Counted from the first letter of the stretch, positions 1 to 8,871 are shown. The stretch is DNA of 64,000 bases from Agathobacter rectalis ATCC 33656 (GCF_000020605.1 NC_012781.1:992001-1056000); one strand, 5' to 3'. Notes: a model not told the origin generated them from the letters alone. Translations and numbers: made by a program.

Positions 1-39
1 TTTGAGAATATTTAAACACATTTTGAGTGGCAGAACAAT

Positions 40-948
40 ATGAAAAGTACAGCGTTTGATATGGCTATGATGGCATACAGACAAAATGATATGGAGGGAG
101 CATTCCGTCAATTTCTGCCACTGGCAGAGACTGGCGATGCAGATGCCATGAATATGGCTGCAAATATGTTTGAAAGAGGTCAGGGCACACACAGAGATCC
201 CGGGCGAGCAGTGTTTTGGTGGAAGAAAGCGGTGGAGCTTGGAAATGTGGATGCACTTGCCGATTACGGACAGTATCTGGTCACTACCTTTTTTGATGGC
301 AAGGAGCAGAAGCTTGGTGCAGGGTATCTGGTTACTGCGACGGAGCGTGGCAACAACAGAGCAGGAGAGAGCCTAGTGGAGTTTGCTCTTAAAAATAACG
401 ATGCCGGAGTCAAAGTATACAGGACAGCAGCCGAGTACTGCGACAGGGCTATTGCCTCTGCGACAGATTCTTATCTGCGTACACAGTATGTGCAGAAAAA
501 GGGTATGCTTAAATATAAGCTCAGACAGCACAGGATTGGAAACAATTATGTATATCTGGCAGCGGTATTTTCGACAATAGGAGCAGTATTGCTCATGATA
601 GCATCAGTGGATTTGTTTCTTGAGCTGCATATGGAGTATCGTGATATGTTTAAGCTGTTTTCGTATAGTAAAATGATACCGTGGGAGGCAGATATAGCGA
701 TGTTCTTTGGTGCGATGCTTTTATTTACGCTTGGCAAGGTAACAAATAAGCTTCATGTGGCGAGCTTTTTGCAGCTTCTTGCATCTGTATTTTCAGTGGC
801 AGTTGTTGCCATGCACTTTATCTGTGTGATAAATGATGGCAGGGTGTGGTATGACAAGCTGCTGTGGTATGTGGTGCTTGTTGTCATTCCGCTTATGCTC
901 GGAAAGCTGCTTGGTGAGATACTGAGAAAGATTATCGGCATACAGTAA
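40..948 (+). CDS. Sel1-repeat protein with four membrane segments
   Basis: This 302-residue protein of unknown specific role has an N-terminal Sel1/TPR-like helical repeat region (about residues 1-120). The repeat signatures are alanine/glycine-rich, for example DADAMNMAANMFERGQG and AVFWWKKAVELGN. A charged linker follows, then four hydrophobic segments at roughly 168-192, 220-237, 243-262 and 270-292. Sel1 repeats usually serve as protein-interaction scaffolds, so a membrane-anchored adaptor is the likely role. The ATG at 40 has only a weak ribosome binding site (GAGTGG). The gene lies 36 bp before a LysR gene on the same strand and may share its transcript. The repeat call is firm; the partner is unknown. 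Confidence 0.7.
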   Translation: MKSTAFDMAMMAYRQNDMEGAFRQFLPLAETGDADAMNMAANMFERGQGTHRDPGRAVFWWKKAVELGNVDALADYGQYLVTTFFDGKEQKLGAGYLVTATERGNNRAGESLVEFALKNNDAGVKVYRTAAEYCDRAIASATDSYLRTQYVQKKGMLKYKLRQHRIGNNYVYLAAVFSTIGAVLLMIASVDLFLELHMEYRDMFKLFSYSKMIPWEADIAMFFGAMLLFTLGKVTNKLHVASFLQLLASVFSVAVVAMHFICVINDGRVWYDKLLWYVVLVVIPLMLGKLLGEILRKIIGIQ

Positions 949-984
949 AATAATATTTTGATATGTAACAAAAGGAGAACGAAT

Positions 985-1884
985 ATGACTCTGCAACAAT
1001 TAAAATACGTGGTGACAGTGGCAGAATGCGGCAATATAACAGAGGCTGCAAAGCAGCTTTTTGTCTCACAGCCCACTGTGACCAGCGCTATACATGACCT
1101 GGAAAAAGAGATGCAGATAGTTATTTTCATCAGGACAAACAAGGGAGTGATACTATCAGAAGATGGTGAGAGATTTCTCGGTCATGCCAGACAGGTGCTC
1201 GAGCAGGTGGATCTCATAGAGGGAATCTACAAGGATGATGTGGTGAGTAAGCCGCACTTTGCAGTATCGTGTCAGCACTATTCCTTTGCGGTGAATGCAT
1301 TTGTGGATGTAATCAGAGAGTTTGATGCATGTCAGTATGATTTTACCATCAGGGAGGAGCAGACTCACGAAATTATTGAGGATGTCACGAATTTAAAGAG
1401 TGAGCTGGGAGTCATATATCTAAGCTCCAAGAATACGGAGGTGCTTTCAAAGATGCTAAAGCGTAATGAACTCGAGTTCACAGAGCTTTTTACAGCCACA
1501 CCGCATGTATTCATATGTGACAGTCACCCGCTTGCTTCAAAAAAGAGCATCACGATGGATGATCTGCAGGACTATCCGTACCTGACGTATGAGCAGGGAG
1601 AGTACAATTCACAGTACTTTTCGGAGGAGTTTGTCAGCACTCTTGACAGCAGAAAGAATATCAGAGTAAGAGACAGAGCTACACTTTTTAATCTGATAAT
1701 TGGCTTAAATGGCTACACAGTGTGCTCAGGAGTGATTTCCGCTGAGCTGAATGGAAGGAATATTATATCAAAGCCACTTGATGTGGAGGAGTATATGAGG
1801 ATAGGCATTATCAGCAGAAAGGGTGTGGTACTCTCGCGATATGCAAGGGAGTATATCGAAGCATTGAAGGCTCACTGTATGTGA
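985..1884 (+). CDS. LysR-family transcriptional regulator
   Basis: A 299-residue LysR regulator. The N-terminal winged helix-turn-helix (residues 1-60) carries the typical MTLQQLKYVV start and the EAAKQLFVSQPTVTSAI recognition helix. An effector-binding domain (about 90-295) follows. The ATG at 985 is chosen over an upstream TTG because AAAGGAG lies at 971-977, eight bases before it. The gene stands 133 bp upstream of a thioredoxin-reductase-like flavoprotein on the same strand, and the spacer contains a long inverted repeat, so that gene is the obvious candidate target. The effector cannot be read from the sequence. Confidence 0.9.
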   Translation: MTLQQLKYVVTVAECGNITEAAKQLFVSQPTVTSAIHDLEKEMQIVIFIRTNKGVILSEDGERFLGHARQVLEQVDLIEGIYKDDVVSKPHFAVSCQHYSFAVNAFVDVIREFDACQYDFTIREEQTHEIIEDVTNLKSELGVIYLSSKNTEVLSKMLKRNELEFTELFTATPHVFICDSHPLASKKSITMDDLQDYPYLTYEQGEYNSQYFSEEFVSTLDSRKNIRVRDRATLFNLIIGLNGYTVCSGVISAELNGRNIISKPLDVEEYMRIGIISRKGVVLSRYAREYIEALKAHCM

Positions 1885-1915
1885 CGTTACAATAATATAA
1901 TATGATTAAAGGGTC

Positions 1916-1980
1916 GTATCATCGATGCATACTTGCATGCAATTCGATGTATACCTTAGTGCCCACACTATATATAAGGT
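1916..1980 (+). promoter_or_regulatory. Two adjacent inverted repeats before the thioredoxin-reductase-like gene
   Basis: The first dyad (1916-1954) pairs GTAT, CATCGA and TGCAT with ATGCA, TCGATG and ATAC, about 15 base pairs with small bulges. The second (1953-1980) pairs ACCTTA with TAAGGT. They could form leader RNA hairpins or be operator DNA for the upstream LysR regulator. No run of T follows, so they do not look like a terminator. The downstream gene starts at 2018 behind AAGGAG. Confidence 0.45.
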
Positions 1981-2017
1981 CTAAATATATACAAACATTT
2001 GGTACAAGGAGCATAGC

Positions 2018-2875
2018 ATGTACGATAGTATAATAATAGGAACAGGTCCTGCCGGACTGTCGGCAGCCCTGAATTTAAAAACATATAAAAAGGATTTTAT
2101 CTGGTTTGGTTCGAAGAACCTAAGCGAAAAGGTGCAAAAGGCAGAGAAAATCACAAACTATCCCGGATTTCCACAGATAAGCGGACAGGAGCTGTTTGAA
2201 CGCTTTGACGCTCATAGGAGAGCTGCGGGAATTGATATAACAGAAAAGACTGTGACCAATATCATGCCTGCAGGAAACGGCTTTATGGTGCTTGCAGACA
2301 ATGAGATGTATGAGGCAAGGACTCTCATACTTTGCATGGGTGTGATGTCTGCAAAGCAGCTGGACAGGGAGGATGAGCTGCTTGGAAAAAGGCTCAGCTA
2401 TTGTGCCACCTGTGATGGCATGTTTTACAAGGATAAGAGGATAGCTGTCATATGCAATGACAAAAAGTATGAGCATGAGGTTAAATATCTTGCGGATCTT
2501 GCAGCAGAGGTATTGTATTTCCCAGCCTATAATGACAGCGAAATAGAGCTTACAAATGTAAAGATATCAAAGGATGTACCTATAGCATTAATCGGAGACT
2601 CATTTGTGGAAGGAATTACGCTTCGAAGCGGAAAGACTGAGAGCGTAGACGGAGTATTCTGCCTCAGGAACGCCATCGCACCATCAAAGCTTATGCCGCA
2701 GCTTGAAATAGAAAACGGACATATATTGGTGGATAGAGCCCAACAGACAAATGTGGCAGGCTGTTTTGCGGCAGGAGACTGCACAGGCAGGCCATACCAG
2801 TATACGAAGGCTGTCGGAGAAGGAAATGTGGCAGCACATTCGTGTATACAATATCTTAGTAAATCAGAAAAATAA
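2018..2875 (+). CDS. Thioredoxin-reductase-like flavoprotein lacking the NADPH motif
   Basis: A 285-residue two-domain flavoprotein of the low-molecular-weight thioredoxin reductase family. The FAD site GTGPAGLSAAL is at residues 8-18, the redox-active pair CATC is near residue 130, and the C-terminal FAD motif FAAGDCTGRPYQ is near 250. The family normally has a second GxGxxA nucleotide site just after the CxxC motif. Here that stretch reads AVICNDKKYEHEVKYLA and has no glycine motif, and the domain is short (family usually about 305-320 residues). This recalls clostridial ferredoxin-dependent flavin thioredoxin reductases, which do not use NADPH. Start ATG 2018 has AAGGAG upstream. Substrate (thioredoxin or another disulfide protein) is uncertain. 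Confidence 0.8.
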   Translation: MYDSIIIGTGPAGLSAALNLKTYKKDFIWFGSKNLSEKVQKAEKITNYPGFPQISGQELFERFDAHRRAAGIDITEKTVTNIMPAGNGFMVLADNEMYEARTLILCMGVMSAKQLDREDELLGKRLSYCATCDGMFYKDKRIAVICNDKKYEHEVKYLADLAAEVLYFPAYNDSEIELTNVKISKDVPIALIGDSFVEGITLRSGKTESVDGVFCLRNAIAPSKLMPQLEIENGHILVDRAQQTNVAGCFAAGDCTGRPYQYTKAVGEGNVAAHSCIQYLSKSEK

Positions 2876-2918
2876 TATGGCAATGGCATAGAGGTCGGTT
2901 AAAGCATGTTAAAGGCAA

Positions 2919-4220
2919 CTACAGCCACTTACCATTGAGAAGATATTGATTTCTCTCAGCTCCGACTGAGACAAATTGTATTTCGTGTCTTAGCATGTCC
3001 TCAAGGAAGTTTATGTAGCGCTTAGCATTTACAGGCAGCTCATCATATGACCTGCAATTTGATATATCGGTTTTCCACCCCGGCAGCATTTTGACTACCG
3101 GGGTATATTTTTCGAGATTTTCGGTAGGGTCAAAGACGTTTGTTACGGCATTTTTATACTGATATCCTGTGATAACAGGAATCTGATCCATGATGCTTAG
3201 GACATCTAGCTTGGTCAGTGCGATTTTGTCGGCATGCTGGCATTTTAGACCATAGCGGCTTGCAACGGCATCAAATGGACCCACACGACGTGGTCTTCCA
3301 GTGGCAGCACCATATTCGCCCCCATACTTGCGGACCATTTCAGTCCATTCACCGTTCATAGCTTTTTCTGCGACAAATGGTCCGGCTCCAACACAGGTAG
3401 AGTATGCCTTTAGTACACCGACCACATGATCTAATGAGGCACCGGGGATACCGGCACCTATAGGACCGTAAGCTGAGATGGTGGAGGAGCTTGAAGTATA
3501 TGGGAAAATACCATAGTCTATATCCCTCATTGCACCAAGCTGTGCTTCAAGTACAACACGCTTTCCCTTTGATAGTGCATCCTCAAGGAATGCACCGGTA
3601 TCTGTGATATAAGGTGCATATTTTGCAGCCTTCTGCCTGCACCATGACAAAAGAGCTGACAGAGACATAGGCTCCTGATGATAGCAGCCTGCAAGCTCAA
3701 GGTTTTTAGCTTCAAGCATGGTCTTAAGTCTGGCCTGTACATTCTCTTCGTCTAAGTGGAGTAAATCACCGAGACGGATTGTTTTTTTACGGTATTTATC
3801 GCTGTATGCATAGGCAATACCGCGTTTGGTAGAGCCGAAGGCTGCTCCGGACTTTGAAAGGCGCTCTTCCTCAAGCTCATCCTGTATTTTATGCCACGGC
3901 ATTGAAATTGTGGCTCTTGTTGATAATTTCAGGTTTTTTGGTGAAACAGATACATCTTGTGTTCTGATCTGTGCAATTTCATTGGACAGATGGTTTAGGT
4001 CAATAACCATTCCGTCACCGAGCACACATACTACATCTGGGTGAAGTATTCCGGATGGAAGCAGATTTAAGACAAATTTTCCCTGTTTATTAACTACTGT
4101 GTGTCCGGCATTGTTACCACCCTGATAGCGGACTACGATATCCGCATGTTCTGCGAGAAGGTCGATGACACGACCCTTTCCCTCGTCTCCCCAGTTTATT
4201 CCTGTAACTGCTGTAAGCAT
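2919..4220 (-). CDS. purA: Adenylosuccinate synthetase, divergent form
   Basis: This enzyme makes adenylosuccinate from IMP, aspartate and GTP, the first step from IMP to AMP. The protein is 433 residues, normal for the family. It keeps the N-terminal P-loop-like GINWGDEGKGR (usually WGDEGKGK), the GGNNAGHT loop, the GSTKRGI segment and the C-terminal GRPRR motif. Several otherwise conserved places differ: VLEAQLGAMRDIDYG replaces the usual FEGAQG-DIDHGTYP, and the closing lysine is arginine. The start ATG at 4220 has AAGGAGG nine bases upstream. It lies convergent to the flavoprotein and well apart from the other purine genes of the window. It may be a second, specialised paralogue. Confidence 0.88.
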   Translation of the reverse strand: MLTAVTGINWGDEGKGRVIDLLAEHADIVVRYQGGNNAGHTVVNKQGKFVLNLLPSGILHPDVVCVLGDGMVIDLNHLSNEIAQIRTQDVSVSPKNLKLSTRATISMPWHKIQDELEEERLSKSGAAFGSTKRGIAYAYSDKYRKKTIRLGDLLHLDEENVQARLKTMLEAKNLELAGCYHQEPMSLSALLSWCRQKAAKYAPYITDTGAFLEDALSKGKRVVLEAQLGAMRDIDYGIFPYTSSSSTISAYGPIGAGIPGASLDHVVGVLKAYSTCVGAGPFVAEKAMNGEWTEMVRKYGGEYGAATGRPRRVGPFDAVASRYGLKCQHADKIALTKLDVLSIMDQIPVITGYQYKNAVTNVFDPTENLEKYTPVVKMLPGWKTDISNCRSYDELPVNAKRYINFLEDMLRHEIQFVSVGAERNQYLLNGKWL

Positions 4221-4332
4221 GATGAATGCCTCCTTGTTTTTTGAGTTTAATATTTGTATGTTGGTGCAGAGCTTGTACTGTCCGGATTTTGAATGGTATA
4301 AAACAAGTCTGCTTATAATGTGTATGATTCTG

Positions 4333-5673
4333 TTACGTGCAATACCTAAACGTCTTATCAGTTAGTATTCTTGCAAAGATGAGTCCGAGCGGCAGTGCAA
4401 TGATAATCATGATTGCTGATGCAAACCATGAAACAGCATCCGAAAGTGCCATTATGCCGAAATTGTATATAGCCCGATACAGATAAAGTCCCGGAACCAT
4501 TATGACTATGGATGGAACAGTAAGGGATATTCTCGGATATCCGTTGTTTTCCTTGATAAATGATGCGAGAAGCCCTGCTGTGAGAGCTCCGGCAAATGCG
4601 GCAGCAGGAGCCGGCATACCTGTCAGGTCTACCAGCTCAAGCCGCAGTGAATTTGCTATGGCACCGATAAGCGCAGCTGTTGCAGCCATGGAAGCAGGGC
4701 TGTTGAACATGATTGAGAATCCAAACACACCGAAGAAGCTCATTATAAGCCTCAGGATTAGATGTAGTACGGGGCCCAGATCCAAATCTTCAAAGTCCAT
4801 AGGCTTAAGCTGCAGAAGCAGCGCCATAATCCATGCAAACATCGTGGCTACCATGACTATTATTATTGCATAGGCAAGGCGTTCAAGACCGGAGCGCAGA
4901 TCCAGCTTTGCCAGGTCGATTCCGCTTGTAATAAACGGAAATCCCGGAATGATAAAGAGCATGGAACAGATGTATCCGGCTTCATGAATGGTTGATACAT
5001 TGAAAGCCATCTCTGCAATTTTTAAAAATGCCGCATATATGAAGCATGAGGCAGAAATTGATACCGCTATATTTAGGAACAAAGTAAAATGATGTTTTAT
5101 AAGCTTTGTACGTATGAGATTTCCGATGCCGGCTGCTACAAATGCCAGTATCATTTCAATAGGACCCCCTCCGAGCAAAAATGTGAAGGCACAGCATGCT
5201 ATAGCTGCTGCAAGTCCAAGCCTTGCAGGGGAGTAAATGGCATGAATCTGTTCAATCTCATCAAGTCGCCGGTGAATTTCTTCGCCGGTCAGATGAGCTT
5301 CCTCGTTAGGAAAATTGTCGACAAACTGCTCCATGCGATAGAGCTTTGATGTGTTTACACCTGTGTTTGCTATGCTGAGTGACTGTGATATACAGTCATT
5401 TCCGTCAAAGCAGTTAAACTCGATTGACATAAGTCCGACATCCACTGTACATGTGACACCAAGCTCCTTTGAGAGCCGGTTCATGGAGGTTCTCACACGC
5501 CAGGCTCCGGTGCCGCAGGAGAGCATGATGAGTCCGACACGTCCGATTACAGAGGCTTTTTCAATCAGTCCTGCCTTATCTATGAGTATATTTCCATCCT
5601 GTCTGGCATAATCATGCCAGGGGATTTCCATATGATTTTTTTCCATGATATCTGTGTAGCTGTTATTTGCCAT
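4333..5673 (-). CDS. ThrE-type threonine/serine exporter, fused form
   Basis: A 446-residue membrane protein of the threonine/serine exporter family. The N-terminal ThrE-type soluble and membrane domain (about residues 30-290) and the small C-terminal ThrE_2-like membrane domain (about 300-440) are joined in one chain, whereas many Firmicutes encode them as two proteins. About ten hydrophobic segments are visible from residue 150 onward. The family exports threonine and serine by proton exchange; substrate here is by family only. Its start overlaps the end of the upstream unknown gene by 11 bp, so the two are translationally coupled. Confidence 0.82.
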   Translation of the reverse strand: MANNSYTDIMEKNHMEIPWHDYARQDGNILIDKAGLIEKASVIGRVGLIMLSCGTGAWRVRTSMNRLSKELGVTCTVDVGLMSIEFNCFDGNDCISQSLSIANTGVNTSKLYRMEQFVDNFPNEEAHLTGEEIHRRLDEIEQIHAIYSPARLGLAAAIACCAFTFLLGGGPIEMILAFVAAGIGNLIRTKLIKHHFTLFLNIAVSISASCFIYAAFLKIAEMAFNVSTIHEAGYICSMLFIIPGFPFITSGIDLAKLDLRSGLERLAYAIIIVMVATMFAWIMALLLQLKPMDFEDLDLGPVLHLILRLIMSFFGVFGFSIMFNSPASMAATAALIGAIANSLRLELVDLTGMPAPAAAFAGALTAGLLASFIKENNGYPRISLTVPSIVIMVPGLYLYRAIYNFGIMALSDAVSWFASAIMIIIALPLGLIFARILTDKTFRYCT

Positions 5674-6421
5674 AAATTATCGCCTCGGCCTTTTGTACAT
5701 GTTTTTCAAGATTTTTTAGGAAATGAGAGCTTCGCAGGAAAATACCAATTTCATCATACCGCTTGTCATTTTCCACAAGAGAGTCCTGACCGTAAAAAAC
5801 ATATGCCATAGGAAGCTCCTTTTCAATCTGTATCATCAGATCCCATACGGCAGAGTAAGCCTCAGCCTCAGTCTCCTTGAGTTTTACGGTATCAGGAAGC
5901 TCTCGTATCAGGAGTATTCCATCATGCTTTACAATGACCTGCTGCGTGGGAGTCATATGCTCGGAATCATATGTGTGGCTGTAGCGGTAAGCCTGTGCGT
6001 AGTAGATATCCTTTTTATCTGGCATATCATTGTATATCTCATGAAAATGTATATAGTTCTTGTCGTGAGATATGTGTTTATACTCGGGCAGCGGATTTCC
6101 GTGTTCATCGGTCATGATTATCGGATTTTGATGTCCGTCGGCATTGAACCTGTATGGTATGATATATGAATTGCGCAGCAAATCAAATACGGTGTTGTTG
6201 CACAGACACATAAGCAGTGCGGAAAGATCGCGGTTGGTATATGCATTGAAGAGAGCTTTAGCAAATTTTTCTGCCGGAAGTGATACATCAAATTCATCAT
6301 TGTAAACCAGATTTTCATTGAAGGTTTCCATAAGCCTGTCACACGCCCATGGATCGTTTAGTATCTTCTGAAACAGCATTTCTGTATGGTCTTCTCTTGG
6401 AAACATTGTCTTTTCACTCAT
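5663..6421 (-). CDS. Conserved protein of unknown function, first gene of the exporter operon
   Basis: A 252-residue soluble protein with no domain I recognise. It is rich in acidic, histidine and aromatic residues, has no signal peptide or membrane segment, and includes the stretches HDKNYIHFHEIYND and YYAQAYRYSHTYD. The ATG at 6421 is preferred over a GTG at 6430 because AAAGGA sits ten bases before the ATG but directly against the GTG. It is the promoter-proximal gene of a two-gene unit with the ThrE-type exporter and overlaps it by 11 bp, so a role linked to that exporter is likely. Function not assigned. Confidence 0.7.
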   Translation of the reverse strand: MSEKTMFPREDHTEMLFQKILNDPWACDRLMETFNENLVYNDEFDVSLPAEKFAKALFNAYTNRDLSALLMCLCNNTVFDLLRNSYIIPYRFNADGHQNPIIMTDEHGNPLPEYKHISHDKNYIHFHEIYNDMPDKKDIYYAQAYRYSHTYDSEHMTPTQQVIVKHDGILLIRELPDTVKLKETEAEAYSAVWDLMIQIEKELPMAYVFYGQDSLVENDKRYDEIGIFLRSSHFLKNLEKHVQKAEAIIYGK

Positions 6422-6473
6422 TTGAAACACGTCCTTTTCTTATATATATAATCAATATTTCTCTTTTGAGCAT

Positions 6474-6584
6474 TTATGATTATACAATTATGATTATAAT
6501 AAGTAAAAAGTATAATTGATATAATTGAAATATCATATTATTATATCATTAGTATCTGTGTATTACCGGAAAAATGACCGGTAA
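6474..6584. promoter_or_regulatory. Divergent promoter region with two dyads and a direct repeat
   Basis: The 190 bp between the divergent LysR gene and the exporter unit are very AT-rich. They hold a direct repeat TTATGATTATA (6474-6484 and 6488-6498), an inverted repeat TGATATAAT/ATTATATCA (6517-6548) and a second one TTACCGG/CCGGTAA (6563-6584). The last lies just before the LysR ribosome binding site. These are plausible operators for autoregulation by the LysR protein and control of the exporter. Confidence 0.45.
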
Positions 6585-6611
6585 AACGATAATAAAAAGG
6601 AGGCTTTGAAT

Positions 6612-7508
6612 ATGGATATAAATTTTGAGTACTACAAGATATTTTATTATGTTGCAAAATACTGCAATTTCACAAAGGCTGCGAGGGCGCTCGGAAACAG
6701 CCAGCCAAATGTAACCCGCGCCATGAACAATTTAGAACAGCAGATAAACAGCATACTTTTTATCAGAAATAACAGAGGTGTGCAGCTCACACCGGAGGGA
6801 GAGCGTCTGTACGCGCATGTATCTGCAGCGATGTCACAGATACTTGCTGCGGAGGAGGAGCTGTCAGACAGCATAGGACTGTCACACGGAAGCGTATCAA
6901 TAGGAGCCAGTGAGACAGCTCTAAACATATATCTGCTTGACAGGCTAAAACCTTTTCACATGGCATATCCGGGTATCAGGCTTAAGATATATAATCACTC
7001 CACCCCACAGGCTATAAATGCCGTAAAAAACGGCATGATTGATTTTGCAGTGGTATCGACACCGGCTGAGGTGGAGGCCCCTCTTAAGATGATAAAGCTT
7101 GGTTCGTTTCAGGAGATTCTTGTGGGTGGAACCACCTTTACTGCACTCGGAAGCCAGACTCTGTCATTAAAGGAGCTGCATAATTATCCGCTTATCGGAC
7201 TGGGGCGGGAGACCATGACATTTCAGTTTTTTAACAGGCTTTTTATGTCACACGGACTTGAATTTGCGCCTGATACAGAGACCGCAACGACAGATCAGAT
7301 ACTGCCACTTGTGAAAAGTGAGCTTGGTCTTGCCTTTATGCCAAAGCCTATGGCAGAGGCTGCGATAGCAAATCGCGAGATTGTAGAGATAGCTCTGGAG
7401 GAGGAGATACCGCAGAGAAATATATGTATGGTATATGATATACATCAACCGATTAGTGCGGCGGCAAGAGAGTTAAAGAAAGTTATATCAGACAGCCATA
7501 AGGTGTGA
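6612..7508 (+). CDS. LysR-family transcriptional regulator, divergent from the exporter
   Basis: A 298-residue LysR protein. The N-terminal helix-turn-helix (residues 1-60) reads FEYYKIFYYVAKYCNFTKAA and then a NSQPNVTRAMNNLE recognition helix. A periplasmic-binding-protein-like effector domain (about 88-290) follows. The ATG at 6612 is used instead of a TTG six bases upstream because AAAAGGAGG precedes it at a good distance. Divergent placement 190 bp from the ThrE-type exporter unit, with dyads between, suggests that it controls this exporter. The effector may be an amino acid; that is inference only. Confidence 0.9.
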   Translation: MDINFEYYKIFYYVAKYCNFTKAARALGNSQPNVTRAMNNLEQQINSILFIRNNRGVQLTPEGERLYAHVSAAMSQILAAEEELSDSIGLSHGSVSIGASETALNIYLLDRLKPFHMAYPGIRLKIYNHSTPQAINAVKNGMIDFAVVSTPAEVEAPLKMIKLGSFQEILVGGTTFTALGSQTLSLKELHNYPLIGLGRETMTFQFFNRLFMSHGLEFAPDTETATTDQILPLVKSELGLAFMPKPMAEAAIANREIVEIALEEEIPQRNICMVYDIHQPISAAARELKKVISDSHKV

Positions 7509-7533
7509 TTGGCAGTAGGTGGGATATACATAG

Positions 7534-7618
7534 GTAACCGGCAGGTTACATATTGCAACAGGTATGTTACACATTGGCAGGTTTGTAACTTACATCTCGT
7601 TTAATACTTTGTTAAAAT
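7534..7618 (+). promoter_or_regulatory. fucO promoter with four alternating GTAAC boxes
   Basis: Four GTAAC/GTTAC boxes lie between 7534 and 7589. GTAACC-GGCA-GGTTAC forms a perfect dyad (7534-7549), and GTTACA (7566) pairs with TGTAAC (7584). Three of the boxes sit in a loosely repeated CAGGT..TTACA..ATTG unit. A promoter-like TTACAT, 17 bp, TAAAAT (7590-7618) follows. The start of fucO is 84 bp further on. A regulator binding here as several dimers is likely, but its identity is unknown. Confidence 0.5.
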
Positions 7619-7701
7619 ATAGTCAGGCAGATAAGTTATAAGAATTTATCGGCAGAGTTTTTTAGGAGTATTTTTTTAAAATTGGAAGGAGATTTTACAC
7701 T

Positions 7702-8847
7702 ATGGCTAACAGAATCATGTTAAACGAGACATCTTATCACGGATCAGGTGCAATCCAGGAGATTGCAACAGAGGCAAAAGCGCATGGCTTTAAAAAAGCA
7801 CTGGTATGCTCTGACCCTGACTTAATCAAATTTGGAGTTACAGCAAAGGTAACAGATATCCTTGATAAGAACGGATTGGAATATGAGATTTATTCGGAGA
7901 TTAAGCCAAATCCAACAATCGACAACGTAAAGCATGGCGTAGAGACATTTAAGAAATCAGGAGCTGATTACCTCATTGCAATCGGAGGCGGCTCTTCTAT
8001 GGATACATCAAAGGCAATCGGTATCATCATCGCAAACCCGGAGTTTGAGGATGTAAGAAGCTTAGAGGGTGTTGCATCTACAAAGAAGCCTTGTGTTCCT
8101 ATCATCGCAGTACCTACAACAGCAGGAACAGCAGCAGAGGTTACAATCAACTATGTTATCACAGATGTAGAGAGAAAGAGAAAGTTTGTATGTGTGGACC
8201 CACATGACATGCCAATCATCGCAATCGTAGACCCAGACATGATGTCATCAATGCCAAAGGGACTTACAGCATCAACAGGTATGGACGCACTCACACATGC
8301 TATCGAGGGCTATACAACAAAGGCTGCCTGGGAGATGACAGACATGTTCCATCTCAAAGCAATAGAGATTATTGCAAGATCCTTAAGAAGTGCAGTTGCC
8401 AATGAAAAAGAGGGACGTGAGGGCATGGCACTTGGAGAGTACATTGCCGGAATGGGATTCTCAAATGTAGGACTTGGAATCGCTCATTCAATGGCTCATA
8501 CACTCGGAGCTGTTTATGATACACCACACGGAGTAGCATGTGCTATGATGCTTCCAATTGTAATGGAGTACAATGCAGACTGCACAGGCGAAAAATATCG
8601 TGAAATCGCCCGCGCAATGGGAGTAAAGGGCGTAGATGATATGTCTGTAGAGGAGTACAGAAAGGCTGCAATCGATGCTGTAGCGCAGCTCTCTGTAGAT
8701 GTAGGAATCCCAACAAAGCTTGAAGCTATTAAGGAGGATGACTTAGACTTCCTCGCAGAGTCTGCTCACGCGGATGCATGTGCACCTGGAAATCCAAAGG
8801 ATGCAAGTGTTGAGGATTTGAAGGCTCTTTTCCGTAAGATTATGTAA
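7702..8847 (+). CDS. fucO: Lactaldehyde reductase, iron-dependent alcohol dehydrogenase
   Basis: This NADH-dependent enzyme reduces L-lactaldehyde to 1,2-propanediol, the redox-balancing last step of fucose and rhamnose fermentation. The 381-residue group III alcohol dehydrogenase closely matches E. coli FucO along its whole length. Landmarks are the dinucleotide loop AIGGGSSMDTSKAIG, PTTAGTAAEVTINYVITD, the metal ligands in MDALTHAIEGY, and the histidines in GIAHSMAHTLGAVYDTPHG. Start ATG 7702 follows AAGGAG. No fucose catabolic genes are nearby, so it stands as a single-gene transcript ending in a strong terminator. Other short aldehydes could also be substrates. Confidence 0.88.
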   Translation: MANRIMLNETSYHGSGAIQEIATEAKAHGFKKALVCSDPDLIKFGVTAKVTDILDKNGLEYEIYSEIKPNPTIDNVKHGVETFKKSGADYLIAIGGGSSMDTSKAIGIIIANPEFEDVRSLEGVASTKKPCVPIIAVPTTAGTAAEVTINYVITDVERKRKFVCVDPHDMPIIAIVDPDMMSSMPKGLTASTGMDALTHAIEGYTTKAAWEMTDMFHLKAIEIIARSLRSAVANEKEGREGMALGEYIAGMGFSNVGLGIAHSMAHTLGAVYDTPHGVACAMMLPIVMEYNADCTGEKYREIARAMGVKGVDDMSVEEYRKAAIDAVAQLSVDVGIPTKLEAIKEDDLDFLAESAHADACAPGNPKDASVEDLKALFRKIM

Positions 8848-8871
8848 TTCTGCAACAGCTTACAGGGATGT

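Noticed and set aside
753-1142. Minus-strand gene of 129 codons
   Set aside because: Cysteine/serine-rich shadow of the Sel1-repeat and LysR genes, spanning their junction, with no family signature.
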